From: Virgisporangium aurantiacum | Lineage (GTDB): Bacteria > Actinomycetota > Actinomycetes > Mycobacteriales > Micromonosporaceae | Direction: 5' to 3' | Assembly (NCBI RefSeq): GCF_016863635.1 | Contig: NZ_BOPG01000056.1 | Coordinates: 1-64,000, forward strand | Length of the DNA: 64,000 nucleotides | Shown here: positions 40,304 to 50,590 of the stretch, in pieces | Numbering within the stretch: position 1 is the stretch's first letter | How the letters are laid out: each line of letters opens with the position of its first letter | Translations under genes and position numbers: made by a program | The notes under the pieces: model-generated | Database searches by the model: none | What the model saw: the letters and a program-made list of their open reading frames with translations, nothing else | What the model was told of the DNA's origin: nothing

Positions 40304-41185
40304 CTACAAGCCCTCGTCGACCGCGGCCGCCATCGCCGCGCGCAGTGTGGGGTGGGCCGCGGCGAGAACGCCCGCCCGCTCGGGGGTGAGGTCGGTGAGC
40401 AGCGTCAGCACCGCGGCGCGGGCGTTCCAGCCGCACTTCTCGAGCGCCGCCCGGGCCGCGTCGGGCGAGACACCGGTGATCGCGACGACCTGGCCGGCGC
40501 TGCGCTCGCGCAGCTTCGCGTTGGCGGGCACCACGTCGATCATCAGGTTGTCGTGGACGCGGCCGAGCCGCACCATCGCGGCGGTGGTGAGCGCGTCGAG
40601 CGCGAGCTTGGTGGCGGTGCCGGCGGTCAGCCGGGTGGACCCGTGCAGCGCCTCCGCGCCCATCGGCACCTCGACCGCGACGTCGGCCAGGTCGGCCAGC
40701 GGCGAACCGGCCGACGTGGTGACGCTGACGACCGCCATCCCGGACTGCGTCGCCCGCCGGGCCGCCGCCACCGTGTACGGGGTGCGCCCGCTCGCCGCGA
40801 CGGCGATCAGCACGTCGCCCGCGCCGACGCCGGTGGCGAGCAGGTCGCGCTGGCCGGCGCCGGTGTCGTCTTCGTCCCAGTCGGTGCCGGCGAGGCCGCT
40901 GCGCCCGGCACCGGCGGTGACGCCCACGACCGTCCCCTCGGCCAGCCCGAACGTGCCCGGCAGCTCGGCGGCCTCGAGCACCGCCAGCCGACCCGACGTG
41001 CCGGCGCCGAGCAGCACCAGCCGCCCGCCGGCAGCCATCCGCCCGGCGATGAGGTCGGCCGCCTTGGCGATCGCGGGCACGGCCGCGCGCAACGCCGGAA
41101 GCACCCGTTCCTCGGCCGCGAGCAGTCGCTCGACCACACCGGCGGCGGGCAGCAGATCCAACGCGGCCTCGTCGGCCTCTATCAT
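40304..41185 (-). CDS. murQ: N-acetylmuramic acid 6-phosphate etherase
   Basis: 293 residues. SIS-domain lyase that splits the lactyl ether of MurNAc-6-phosphate into GlcNAc-6-phosphate and lactate in wall recycling. Signature L-G-A-G-T-S-G-R-L-A-V-L-E-A-A-E near residue 58 includes the expected catalytic Glu, and L-M-I-D-V-V-P-A-N-A-K-L-R-E-R near 215 matches the family. ATG 41185 gives a normal length. Its product feeds NagA two genes on. Confidence 0.93.
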   Translation of the reverse strand: MIEADEAALDLLPAAGVVERLLAAEERVLPALRAAVPAIAKAADLIAGRMAAGGRLVLLGAGTSGRLAVLEAAELPGTFGLAEGTVVGVTAGAGRSGLAGTDWDEDDTGAGQRDLLATGVGAGDVLIAVAASGRTPYTVAAARRATQSGMAVVSVTTSAGSPLADLADVAVEVPMGAEALHGSTRLTAGTATKLALDALTTAAMVRLGRVHDNLMIDVVPANAKLRERSAGQVVAITGVSPDAARAALEKCGWNARAAVLTLLTDLTPERAGVLAAAHPTLRAAMAAAVDEGL

Positions 41186-41273
41186 GCCGGGTCCCCACTC
41201 CGTGGTGCCCCGGCATGACCGGGCGGACTCTGACTGCTGATGCCCTCGCTTCGCTCGGCCATGGCCGCTCCTG

Positions 41274-42290
41274 TCATCGTGTTCTGGTGACCTTCGACAG
41301 GCCGCGCGGCCGGTCGGGATCGGTGCCGCGGTCGACCGCGAGCCGCCACGCCAGCTGCTGCAGCGGAAGGATCTCGAGCACCGGGTTGAGTTCCTCGGGG
41401 ATGCCGGCCGTGACCACGGGCAGGTCGCCGTCGCCGACGACCAGGACGTCGACCCCCGACTCGCGCAACCGCGCGACCACCGGGCGGGACGCCTCTCCAC
41501 CGTGCCCCGGCGTGACCACCGCGATCAGCGGGACGTCGGGACCGAGCATGGCGACCGGCCCGTGCAACAGGTCGGCGGTGGAGTACGCGTGGGCGGAGAG
41601 GTAGCTGGTCTCCATGAGCTTCAGCGCGCCCTCGCACGCGGCCGGGTACGAGTAGCCCCGACCGGTGGTGACCAGCCGGCTCGCGAACCGGTACCGGGCC
41701 GCCGCCGCGTGCACGGCCTCGGATCCGGCCAACGTCTTCTCCGCGGCCTCGGGCAGGCTCTGCGCCGCGCCGGCGTCGCCACCGAGGAGGAGGTACAGCC
41801 CGAGCAGTTCGGCGGTATAGGTCTTGGTGGCCGCCACCGCGAGCTCGGGACCGGCCTGCAGGTCGATCGCGAACTCGGCGGCCTTCGCCAACTCGGAGTC
41901 GCCGTTGTTGGTGACGGTGACCGTGGTGGCGCCGCACTCGCGGGCCATCACCATCGACTCGACGAGGTCGGGCGAGCCGCCGGACTGGCTGACCGCCACG
42001 TACAGCACGTCGGTGAGGTCGGGCCGCACCCCGTAGACGGTCATCGTGGACGGCGAGACCTGCCCGACGGGCACCCCACGGGTGATCTCGATGAGGTACT
42101 TGGCGTACAGGGCGGCATGGTCGCTGGTGCCGCGCGCGGCGAGCAGGACGAACCGCGGCGCGCGACGTACCAGCGCGGCCGCGACCTCGCTGATCTCCGG
42201 CGCGCGCGCGAGCAGGCTGGCCAGAACGGCGGGTTGTTCGGCGATCTCGGCGGCCATCAGACCACCAGGAGTATCGGTCACGCCCAACAT
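41274..42290 (-). CDS. SIS-domain sugar isomerase/glucosamine-6-phosphate deaminase (AgaS/GlmS-C-like)
   Basis: 338 residues with two SIS domains (about 35-165 and 200-325). It carries R-G-T-S-D-H-A-A near 50, S-Q-S-G-G-S-P-D near 98 and a GlmS-like C-terminus with Y-S-T-A-D-L-L-H-G-P-V-A-M near 238 and a late lysine-containing tail. Without the glutaminase domain, such proteins act as deaminating isomerases of glucosamine-6-phosphate, which would complete the GlcNAc route to fructose-6-phosphate; that step is inferred. A dre-like site lies 13 bases before its ATG, so this gene probably starts a DasR-controlled sub-operon with murQ, ROK and nagA. Confidence 0.87.
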   Translation of the reverse strand: MLGVTDTPGGLMAAEIAEQPAVLASLLARAPEISEVAAALVRRAPRFVLLAARGTSDHAALYAKYLIEITRGVPVGQVSPSTMTVYGVRPDLTDVLYVAVSQSGGSPDLVESMVMARECGATTVTVTNNGDSELAKAAEFAIDLQAGPELAVAATKTYTAELLGLYLLLGGDAGAAQSLPEAAEKTLAGSEAVHAAAARYRFASRLVTTGRGYSYPAACEGALKLMETSYLSAHAYSTADLLHGPVAMLGPDVPLIAVVTPGHGGEASRPVVARLRESGVDVLVVGDGDLPVVTAGIPEELNPVLEILPLQQLAWRLAVDRGTDPDRPRGLSKVTRTR

Positions 42291-42302
42291 CCTACCCCAG
42301 GG

Positions 42303-42314
42303 TGGTCCATACCA
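42303..42314. promoter_or_regulatory. DasR-type (dre-like) operator TGGTCCATACCA
   Basis: Inverted repeat TGGT-N4-ACCA matching the known DasR-responsive core TGGTCTAGACCA with two central changes. It lies in the 26-base gap between nagZ and the SIS gene, overlapping a possible -10. The DasR-like regulator is encoded at 43780-44583. Confidence 0.7.
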
Positions 42315-42316
42315 GT

Positions 42317-43783
42317 CTAGTCCTGGCGCGACACATCGCGCCCGATGAGCAACTCGGCCGCGACCCGCAGGTTGGGCCGCGCCGCGCCGCCGACCAGCAC
42401 GTACGGGCCGGCACCGAGGTCGGCCGGGCGGGGCAGCCCGAGGTCGACCAGCACCGCGTCGGGAACCGCCGCGCGCACGTGGCCGAGCACCTCCCGCTGC
42501 CACGGATGCCGCACCACGTCGCGCCCGACCACGACCACCGGATGACCGCCGGCCTTACCCAGCGCGTCGTCGAGCCCGGCGTCGGGAACCGACGTGACCC
42601 GCACCGTGACCACCGGCGCGGCACCGAGTTCGGCGAGCGGGCCGGCGAGGTCCCACCGGGCCCGACCCACGGCGAGGTTGGTCTCGCCGCGCAGTTCCAC
42701 CAGCACCGGAGCGTTCTCCAGCGGCACCAGGTCACGCGTCAACGCCGCCCGCCGGGTGGCCGAGTACGCGGCACCGCCGTCGCCGTCGGTGCCTTCCGAC
42801 GGCGCAGAGGCGACCCACGCGTGCAGGGCGTCGACCCGCGCCGCGGCCTCCTCCAGGCGCGCCGGCGGCAGGTCACCGGCCTCGACCGCGGCCACGATCG
42901 CCGCGAGCGCCCGCCGGTACGTGGTCTCGCCGTCGCGGGCACCGAGGCAGAGCAGGTCGGCACCGGCGGCGATCGCCAGCGGGGCCGCGTTCGCCGCGCC
43001 GTACGTGGCCGCGATCGCCTCCATCTCCAGCGCGTCGGTGATCACCGCGCCGTCGAAGCCCAGCTCGTCACGCAACAGGCCGACCAGGATGCGCCGGCTC
43101 AGCGTCGCCGGCCGGCCGGGATCGAGGGCCGGGAACCGGATGTGCGCGGTCATCACCGTGCGCGTGCCGGCCGCGATCGCCGCGGCGAACGGCGGTAGAT
43201 GGACCCGTCGCCACTCCTCCTCGTCGAGGGCGACGACGGGCAGTTCGAGGTGGGAGTCGACGCTCGTGTCGCCGTGTCCCGGGAAGTGCTTCACGCACGC
43301 GGCCACACCCTGCGCCTGCATGCCCTCGACGTACGCCACCGTATGGCGGCTCACCCGCTCCGGGTCGGCGCCGAACGCGCGCACTCCGATCACCGGGTTC
43401 GCCGGGTTCGAATTCACGTCGGCGTCGGGTGCAAGGTTCAAAAGAATATTGGACGCGCGCAGCCTCCCACCGATCGCCGCGGCGACCGCGCGGGTGGCGA
43501 CCACGTCGTCGGCGGCGCCCAGCACGAAGTTGCCCGGCGTGGGGCTGCCGGTGGTGTAGTGCAGGCGGGTGACGTCACCGCCCTCCTCGTCGACGGCCAG
43601 CAGCGCGTCACCGTGCCCGAGCAACTCGCCGGCGATGCGCGCCGCATCGTCGTCCGATCGAAGGTTGTCGCCGTAGAGGACGACCCCGCCGAGCCCGCCC
43701 GCGGCCTCGCGCACCCACGGCGGAGGACTCTGACCGTCGAACCCGACCAGCAGCGTGCGCGCCGCGAGCCTCTCGACGCTCAC
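42317..43783 (-). CDS. nagZ: Beta-N-acetylhexosaminidase, glycoside hydrolase family 3
   Basis: 488 residues. The NagZ signature K-H-F-P-G-H-G-D-T-S-V-D-S-H (about 164-177) carries the histidine acid/base, and the nucleophile Asp sits in V-I-T-D-A-L-E-M near 247. No signal peptide, so it acts in the cytoplasm. It removes GlcNAc from muropeptides or imported chito-oligosaccharides. The C-terminal 150 residues extend beyond the minimal catalytic domain, as in Gram-positive family members. GTG start overlaps the regulator stop (GTGA). Confidence 0.9.
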   Translation of the reverse strand: MSVERLAARTLLVGFDGQSPPPWVREAAGGLGGVVLYGDNLRSDDDAARIAGELLGHGDALLAVDEEGGDVTRLHYTTGSPTPGNFVLGAADDVVATRAVAAAIGGRLRASNILLNLAPDADVNSNPANPVIGVRAFGADPERVSRHTVAYVEGMQAQGVAACVKHFPGHGDTSVDSHLELPVVALDEEEWRRVHLPPFAAAIAAGTRTVMTAHIRFPALDPGRPATLSRRILVGLLRDELGFDGAVITDALEMEAIAATYGAANAAPLAIAAGADLLCLGARDGETTYRRALAAIVAAVEAGDLPPARLEEAAARVDALHAWVASAPSEGTDGDGGAAYSATRRAALTRDLVPLENAPVLVELRGETNLAVGRARWDLAGPLAELGAAPVVTVRVTSVPDAGLDDALGKAGGHPVVVVGRDVVRHPWQREVLGHVRAAVPDAVLVDLGLPRPADLGAGPYVLVGGAARPNLRVAAELLIGRDVSRQD

Positions 43784-44583
43784 TTGGTACCTCCGGGGGC
43801 CGCCGATGCGATGTCGAGGGACGCGCGCAACTGGTATCGGTCGGCGCGGTAGGTGGACACCGCGTACTCGACCGCGACCGAACCCGCCCAGCAGTGCCGC
43901 TGGAGCAGGAGCACCGCGCTGCCGGGCGCGAGCCCCAGCAGGCCCGCGTCGTTGCTGTCGGCGATGCCCGCCTCGATGACCTGCTCGCCACGGTCGAGCA
44001 CCAGCCCGTAGGACGCGAGCAGGTCGTAGAGGGACCGCTCGACCAGCGACTCGGTGAGCAGGTCGGGCGCGAGGTGCGCCGGGATGTGCGAGCGTTCGAG
44101 CGCCATCGGCACGCCGTCGGCGGTGCGCAGCCGCTCGATGACGTACACCGGCGACCCGGCCTCGACGGACAGTTCCCGGCCCAGCGCCACGGTCGCCTCG
44201 ATCTCGTGCCGGCCAAGGTCGCGCGAGCCGGGCGTGAGGCCGCGGGCGCGCATGTCCTCGGTGAACGACGTCAGCCGCAACGGCATGTCGATCTTCGGAC
44301 GGGCGACGAACGTCCCCTTGCCCTGGACCCGGTACAACCGGCCCTCCGACACCAGGTGCTCGACCGCCTGGCGGGCCGTCATGCGCGACAGGCCGTACCG
44401 GGCGGCGAGTTCGCGCTCGGACGGCACCGGCGCGTCGACCGTCAGTTCGTTCTCGATGAGGTCGAGCAGGATCTCCCGAAGCTGGAAGTACTTCGGGACC
44501 GGACTGCGCGCGTCGATGGTGGTCAGGGCCTGCTCCTTGCCTACTTCTGGGCTAGCGCCTGTGGGGTTCGTCCAGCGTCCCAC
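43780..44583 (-). CDS. dasR: DasR-like GntR/HutC regulator of amino-sugar metabolism
   Basis: 267 residues from GTG 44583, with GAGGT five bases upstream; a CTG at 44526 preceded by AAGGAG is a real alternative. Winged HTH (V-P-K-Y-F-Q-L-R-E-I-L, P-S-E-R-E-L-A-A-R-Y-G-L-S-R-M-T-A-R-Q-A) and a UTRA effector domain, matching DasR, which senses GlcN-6-phosphate or GlcNAc-6-phosphate. Operators resembling its known site lie at 42303-42314 and 46409-46420. It is the first gene of the nagZ-SIS-murQ-ROK-nagA series. Confidence 0.88.
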   Translation of the reverse strand: MGRWTNPTGASPEVGKEQALTTIDARSPVPKYFQLREILLDLIENELTVDAPVPSERELAARYGLSRMTARQAVEHLVSEGRLYRVQGKGTFVARPKIDMPLRLTSFTEDMRARGLTPGSRDLGRHEIEATVALGRELSVEAGSPVYVIERLRTADGVPMALERSHIPAHLAPDLLTESLVERSLYDLLASYGLVLDRGEQVIEAGIADSNDAGLLGLAPGSAVLLLQRHCWAGSVAVEYAVSTYRADRYQLRASLDIASAAPGGTK

Positions 44584-44601
44584 AGGTGACCTCAAAAATG
44601 T

Positions 44602-44674
44602 GGATCTTGGACTCCGGCGCCACCGTGGCTCGTGGCCGTTCGGGTGGCACCGGAACCCAAGTCCTGACGGATCC
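44602..44674. repeat. Imperfect palindromic element with GGATCTTGGACT end
   Basis: The left arm starts GGATCTTGGACT and the right arm ends GGATCC. The best paired part is TCCGG[T/C]GCCACC against its complement. It lies in the 103-base gap between the chitinase stop and the regulator start, and could stop chitinase transcription. The GGATCTTGGACT sequence recurs at 47188-47199. Confidence 0.55.
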
Positions 44675-44686
44675 TGGTAGGCCCGC

Positions 44687-46321
<1,635 letters not shown>

Positions 46322-46408
46322 GGGGGTCCTCAAGGCTCGGGGGATCCTGCGTGTGTGCGGACGGGCGGGTCCGCACACACGATCCACGCTAATGGATCGG
46401 CATGGCCC

Positions 46409-46427
46409 TGGTCTAGACCGGACTATA
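46409..46427 (-). promoter_or_regulatory. Chitinase promoter: TATAGT -10 next to dre-like operator TGGTCTAGACCG
   Basis: TGGTCTAGACCG (46409-46420) contains the perfect palindrome GGTCTAGACC, nearly identical to the DasR consensus. TATAGT on the minus strand (46422-46427) abuts it. Bound DasR would cover the start site. CTTCGCGAAG, another palindrome, lies at 46431-46440. Confidence 0.78.
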
Positions 46428-46498
46428 CGGCTTCGCGAAGGCTTTACCTTGACCCGCTTTGCCGCAGGGACGGGCACCGCTCTGCGAGACTCGGATGC

Positions 46499-46678
46499 GT
46501 GACGGAAGCTGTGGCACCCCGACGCCGATCCACGAAGCGATGGCTTCTCGTGGTGGCGCTCGGACTGCTCGGCCTGCTCGCGATCCTGGTCGGGGTCGCC
46601 CTCCTCGCCGACGACGACACCCCGCCGTGCGGCTGCTCCCCGGTACGGGCGCCGAGCGCCTCGTCCTCGGCCGCGTGA
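46499..46678 (+). CDS. Small single-pass membrane protein, 59 residues
   Basis: GTG 46499 to TGA. A basic N-terminus (R-R-R-S-T-K-R) leads into one hydrophobic helix (about 16-36), then a short acidic patch D-D-D-T-P-P and C-G-C. It is divergent from chitinase with about 180 bases between. No clear ribosome binding site; leaderless initiation possible. Function unknown. Confidence 0.5.
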   Translation: MTEAVAPRRRSTKRWLLVVALGLLGLLAILVGVALLADDDTPPCGCSPVRAPSASSSAA

Positions 46679-46917
46679 CGGCCGCTTCAGGATTTCCTAA
46701 GCCGCATTTAAGTGATCGCCGGGCGATCCACACGTACGGTGATCACGTGCCACGGCGGCGAACGGGGGGCCGCGGCTCGGCGATGCGGGCGGTCGTCGAG
46801 GCGGCCACCGCCCGCGTCACACCATCCCGGACCCGCCGCCGCTGACCCCTCCTCAGCGGCGGCTCCGGCAATCGGGCAAAGCCTTCAAGATCATGTCACG
46901 TTGTGACGTCCCAACGA

Positions 46918-46993
46918 GTCGATCTTGCAGTTGTGGTGGGCCGCAAACAGTGGCAAATACGGGCGAACAAGGCACCACAACTGCAAGATCGAC
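46918..46993. repeat. Palindromic dispersed repeat, 21-bp arms
   Basis: Left arm starts GTCGATCTTGCAGTTGTG and the right arm is its exact complement, with a 34-nt loop. The outer 16 bases equal those of 35525-35594. Confidence 0.85.
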
Positions 46994-47017
46994 ACCGGAG
47001 GACAGCTCTCGGTTCTC

Positions 47018-47086
47018 GATCTTGCAGTTGTGCTCGCCCATTCGGGAAGATTTGCCCCACTCTGAACCGAACACAACTGCAAGATC
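47018..47086. repeat. Palindromic dispersed repeat, 15-bp arms
   Basis: GATCTTGCAGTTGTG at 47018-47032 and its complement at 47072-47086, with a 39-nt loop. Second copy of the same family, 24 bases after the first. Confidence 0.85.
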
Positions 47087-47186
47087 AACAACGTTGGGTC
47101 CCCTGTGGACCTACCACCTGAATGGGTGCGTTGCGACGTCCCATGATCACGCGCCCCGAAGTTCTGCCGCCAGGCGACTCATCGAC

Positions 47187-47238
47187 CGGATCTTGGACTG
47201 CACGAGGTGCCATGACCCCCACCGGAGTCCAAGATCCG
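47187..47238. repeat. Palindromic element, CGGATCTTGGACT arms
   Basis: Perfect 13-base inverted repeat with a 26-nt loop. Related to the element at 44602-44674 by GGATCTTGGACT, and similar at its end (GATCTTG) to the GATCTTGCAGT family. Confidence 0.75.
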
Positions 47239-47261
47239 CAAACCGGGCCGACGCCGGCTCA

Positions 47262-47338
47262 GTTGATCTCTGGACTGGGCACTCAGGCACGTTTCCCCGC
47301 GTTGCTCAGGTGCCTCAGCGCCCGGTCAGAAGATCAAC
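47262..47338. repeat. Imperfect palindromic element ending GTTGATCT/AGATCAAC
   Basis: Two arms of about 29 bases begin and end with GTTGATCT/AGATCAAC and pair with several mismatches across about 20 intervening bases. Lies 36 bases beyond the Tex stop codon and could terminate that transcript. Confidence 0.55.
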
Positions 47339-47373
47339 ACCCGATGACCCGGTGACCGCGGCAACACCGAAGG

Positions 47374-50300
47374 CTATCGCTGGCCGCCGCCGTCGCCGTC
47401 GAGGAGGCCGGCGCGCCGCAGGGCGTCGGCCATCGCGTCGTTGGCGATGGTGCCCGGGCGGCTGCCCCGGTTGTCCCGGCCACCGTCGCGGCCGCGGGAG
47501 TCGCGACCTCGGCCCCCGTCACGGCCGGCGCTGTCACGGCCCGCACCGTCGCGGCCGGCACCGCCCCGGGCACCGTCACGGCCACCGGGTCCGCCCCGGG
47601 CGGCGTCGCGACCGGATCCGCCCCGGGCTCCGTCACGTCCGGCACCGCCGGCGCCGTCGCGACCGGAGCCGGCGCGAGCACCGTCGCGCCCGCCACGGCC
47701 GGCCTGGCCGTCCCGGGGACGGGGGCCACCCGGGCCGCGCTCGCGTGCGCCGGCATCACCCCGGGCACCCGCGCCGGCGCCCTCGCGCCGCCCGCCGCCC
47801 GAGCCGTCCGCACCGGCGCCGCCCGCGCCACCGGCGCTGCTCGAGCCACCGGCACCACCCACGGCAGCACCGGAACCGGCACCACCAGCAGCACCACCCG
47901 CACCGCCAGCGCCCGAACCGGCACCATCGGCACCGCTGGCGCCCGAACCGACACCACCAGCCGCAGCACCGCCAGCCGCAGCATCACCCGTTCCGGCGCC
48001 GCGGCGACCGGCTCCACCGGCACCCGCGCCACCGGCACGCCCGCCCGCACCGCCGGGGCCACCGGCACCCGCACCGCCGGCACGCCCACCTGCACCGCCA
48101 CCCGGGCCGCCGGCACCCGCACCGCCGGCACGGCCGCCAGGGCCACCGGCACGCCCGCCGCCAGGGCCACCGCCGCCAGGGCCACCCGCGCCGGGGCCAC
48201 CACCAGGGCCACCGCTACCAGGGCCGCCCGGGCCGCGACCGCCCGGTCCCCGCCCCCGGGGCGCGCCCGGTCCACCGTCACGAGCGCCGCCCGGTCCGCG
48301 TTGGCCGCGGGCGCGCTGGCCCGGAGCGCCGGCGGCGGCCGTCTCGGCCTCGTCCTCGACGCGCAGGGTCAGGGAGATGCGCTTGCGGGCCGCGTCGACC
48401 TCGAGCACCTTCACGCGCACGATGTCGCCGGGCTTCACCACGTCGCGGGGGTCGCGGACGAACGTGCGGGACATCGCCGACACGTGCACCAGGCCGTCCT
48501 GGTGGACGCCGACGTCGACGAAGGCGCCGAACGCCGCCACGTTCGTGACGACGCCTTCGAGCAGCATGCCGGGCGTCAGGTCGTCCAATTTCTCGACGCC
48601 CTCGGCGAACACCGCGGTCTTGAACGCGGGCCGGGGGTCGCGGCCGGGCTTCTCCAGCTCTTTCAAAATATCGGTGACCGTCGGCAGGCCGAAGGAGTCG
48701 TCGACGAAGTCCGTGGGCGCGATGGCGCGCAGCACCGTGGTGTTGCCGATCAACCCGCGCAGGTCGGTCGAGGTCGCGGACAGGATGCGGCGCACTACTG
48801 GGTACGACTCGGGGTGGACGGCCGACGCGTCGAGCGGGTCCTCGGCGTCGGCGATGCGGAGGAAGCCGGCGCACTGCTCGAACGCCTTCGGACCCAGCCG
48901 CGCCACCTCCTTCAGCGCCGACCGGGACCGGAACGGGCCGTTCTGGTCGCGGTGCGCCACGATGCTCTGCGCCAGCGTGCCGCCGATGCCCGACACCCGC
49001 GTGAGCAGCGGCGCCGAGGCGGTGTTCACGTCCACGCCGACGCCGTTCACGCAGTCTTCGACCACCGCGTCGAGCGAGCGCGACAGCTTCGCCTCGGCGA
49101 GGTCGTGCTGGTACTGGCCGACGCCGATCGACTTCGGATCGATCTTCACCAGCTCGGCCAGCGGGTCCTGCAACCGGCGGGCGATCGACACGGCACCGCG
49201 CAGCGACACGTCCATCCCCGGCAGTTCCTGCGACGCGTACGCCGACGCCGAGTACACCGACGCGCCGGCCTCGGACACGACGACCTTGGTCATGTTCTGG
49301 TCGGGCAGCAGCTTCACCAGCTCGCCGGCGAGCTTGTCGGTCTCCCGGGACGCCGTGCCGTTGCCGATCGCGATCAGGTCGACGTTGAACGCGACCGCCA
49401 ACCGCGCCAGCTTCTCCAGCGATTCGTCCCACCGGCGGGCCGGCGGGTGCGGGTAGATCGTGTCGGTGGCCACCACCTTGCCGGTGCCGTCGACCACGGC
49501 GACCTTCACGCCGGTGCGCAGCCCCGGGTCGAGGCCCATCGTGGGACGCGTGCCGGCCGGCGCCGCCAGCAGCAGGTCACGGAGGTTGGTGGCGAAGACG
49601 CGCACCGCCTCGTCCTCGGCCTGCTGGAACAGCCGCGACCGCAGGTCGATGCCCAGGTGCACCAGGATCCGCGTCCGCCACGCCCAGCGGACCGTGTCGA
49701 GCAGCCACTTGTCGCCGGGCCGACCCTGCTCGGAGACGCCGAAGTAGTGCGCGATGCGCCGCTCGAACCAGTTCGGCCCGGCCGCCATCGCCGCCACCGG
49801 GTCGTCGACGATCTCCGGCTCCATGATGAGGTCGAGGATCTCCTCCTTCTCACCCCGGAACGCGGCGAGGATCCGGTGCGAGGGCAACCGGGTGAACGGC
49901 TCGGCGTAGTCGAAGTAGTCGGAGAACTTCGCGCCCGCCTCCTCCTTGCCGTCGCGGACGCGGGAGGTGAGCCGGCCGCGCTCCCACATCTGCTCGCGCA
50001 GCTCGCCGATGAGGTCGGCCTCCTCGGCGAACCGCTCGACGAGGATGAACCGGGCACCCTCCAGCGCGGCGGCCGGGTCGGCGACGCCCTTCTCCTTCGA
50101 GACGTACTCGGCCGCGGCCACGGGCGGGTCCAGCGACGGGTCCGCGAGCAGCGCGTCGGCCAGCGGCTCCAGCCCGGCCTCGCGGGCGATCATCGCCCGG
50201 GTGCGACGCTTCGGCTTGTACGGCAGGTAGATGTCCTCCAGCCGGGCCTTCGAGTCGGCCGCGAGGATCTGCGCCGCCAGCGCCTCGTCGAGCTTGCCCT

Positions 50301-50541
50301 GGCTCCGGATGGACTCCAGGATCGCCGCCCGCCGCTCGTCGAGCTCGCGCAGGTACCGCAACCGCTCCTCGAGCGTGCGCAGCTGCGCGTCGTCGAGGCT
50401 CCCGGTCACCTCCTTGCGGTACCGCGCGATGAACGGGACCGTGGACCCCTCGTCGAGGAGACCGACCGCCGCCCGCACCTGGTTCTCGCGGACACCGATT
50501 TCCTCAGCGATCCGTTGCTCGATCGAAAGCACGCCTGTCAC
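47374..50541 (-). CDS. tex: Tex-family S1 RNA-binding transcription accessory protein with long Gly/Arg-rich tail
   Basis: 1055 residues; usual Tex is about 750-800. Recognisable parts: N-terminal HTH-like helical region (1-200), a YqgF-like RNase H fold with G-L-D-P-G-L-R-T-G near 345, helix-hairpin-helix region (V-D-V-N-T-A-S near 490), and an S1 domain (E-G-V-V-T-N-V-A-A-F-G-A-F-V-D-V-G near 665). Residues about 735-1055 are a low-complexity tail rich in Gly, Ala and R-D-G/R-G-G repeats, closing with N-D-A-M-A-D-A-L-R-R-A-G-L-L. Tex binds structured nucleic acids in transcription and stress. The tail looks like an RGG-type disordered RNA-binding region. GTG start 50541; GTG 50532 is an alternative. 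Confidence 0.92.
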   Translation of the reverse strand: MTGVLSIEQRIAEEIGVRENQVRAAVGLLDEGSTVPFIARYRKEVTGSLDDAQLRTLEERLRYLRELDERRAAILESIRSQGKLDEALAAQILAADSKARLEDIYLPYKPKRRTRAMIAREAGLEPLADALLADPSLDPPVAAAEYVSKEKGVADPAAALEGARFILVERFAEEADLIGELREQMWERGRLTSRVRDGKEEAGAKFSDYFDYAEPFTRLPSHRILAAFRGEKEEILDLIMEPEIVDDPVAAMAAGPNWFERRIAHYFGVSEQGRPGDKWLLDTVRWAWRTRILVHLGIDLRSRLFQQAEDEAVRVFATNLRDLLLAAPAGTRPTMGLDPGLRTGVKVAVVDGTGKVVATDTIYPHPPARRWDESLEKLARLAVAFNVDLIAIGNGTASRETDKLAGELVKLLPDQNMTKVVVSEAGASVYSASAYASQELPGMDVSLRGAVSIARRLQDPLAELVKIDPKSIGVGQYQHDLAEAKLSRSLDAVVEDCVNGVGVDVNTASAPLLTRVSGIGGTLAQSIVAHRDQNGPFRSRSALKEVARLGPKAFEQCAGFLRIADAEDPLDASAVHPESYPVVRRILSATSTDLRGLIGNTTVLRAIAPTDFVDDSFGLPTVTDILKELEKPGRDPRPAFKTAVFAEGVEKLDDLTPGMLLEGVVTNVAAFGAFVDVGVHQDGLVHVSAMSRTFVRDPRDVVKPGDIVRVKVLEVDAARKRISLTLRVEDEAETAAAGAPGQRARGQRGPGGARDGGPGAPRGRGPGGRGPGGPGSGGPGGGPGAGGPGGGGPGGGRAGGPGGRAGGAGAGGPGGGAGGRAGGAGAGGPGGAGGRAGGAGAGGAGRRGAGTGDAAAGGAAAGGVGSGASGADGAGSGAGGAGGAAGGAGSGAAVGGAGGSSSAGGAGGAGADGSGGGRREGAGAGARGDAGARERGPGGPRPRDGQAGRGGRDGARAGSGRDGAGGAGRDGARGGSGRDAARGGPGGRDGARGGAGRDGAGRDSAGRDGGRGRDSRGRDGGRDNRGSRPGTIANDAMADALRRAGLLDGDGGGQR
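47440..48345 (-). repeat. Low-complexity Gly/Arg-rich coding tract in tex
   Basis: GGCGGNCC-type codon repeats encode the disordered tail. The tract is internally repetitive (R-A-G-G-A-G-A-G-G and R-D-G-A-R-G-G units) and likely varies in length between strains. The reading frame stays open throughout. Confidence 0.75.
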
Positions 50542-50590
50542 GATGAGACATTCTGCCCGGTGAAGGTGGCCGACCGAAACGCAGTCCCCG

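Larger units (their letters stand above)
46679..47373. other. 695-base intergenic region with clustered palindromes
   Basis: Lies between the small membrane protein and the end of the Tex gene. Its second half holds four hairpin-forming elements (46918-46993, 47018-47086, 47187-47238, 47262-47338). GC content is clearly lower than the surrounding genes. No convincing protein gene or known RNA was recognised. Confidence 0.7.

Noticed and set aside
40179-40304. GTG 40304 as start of the ROK kinase
   Set aside because: It would add 42 low-complexity residues before the phosphate motif; the TTG at 40178 has GGAGG upstream and the usual family length.
46747-46845. 32-codon Arg-rich frame
   Set aside because: No ribosome binding site or -10 box with proper spacing, and composition is what random high-GC sequence gives.
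46918-47338. Repeats considered as a CRISPR array
   Set aside because: Repeats are inverted pairs of differing inner sequence and spacing, only a few copies, and no cas genes are near.
47441-49456. Long plus-strand Pro/Ala-rich frames opposite tex
   Set aside because: Mirror of the Gly/Arg-rich tail on the minus strand; the minus frame continues from the intact Tex S1 domain.
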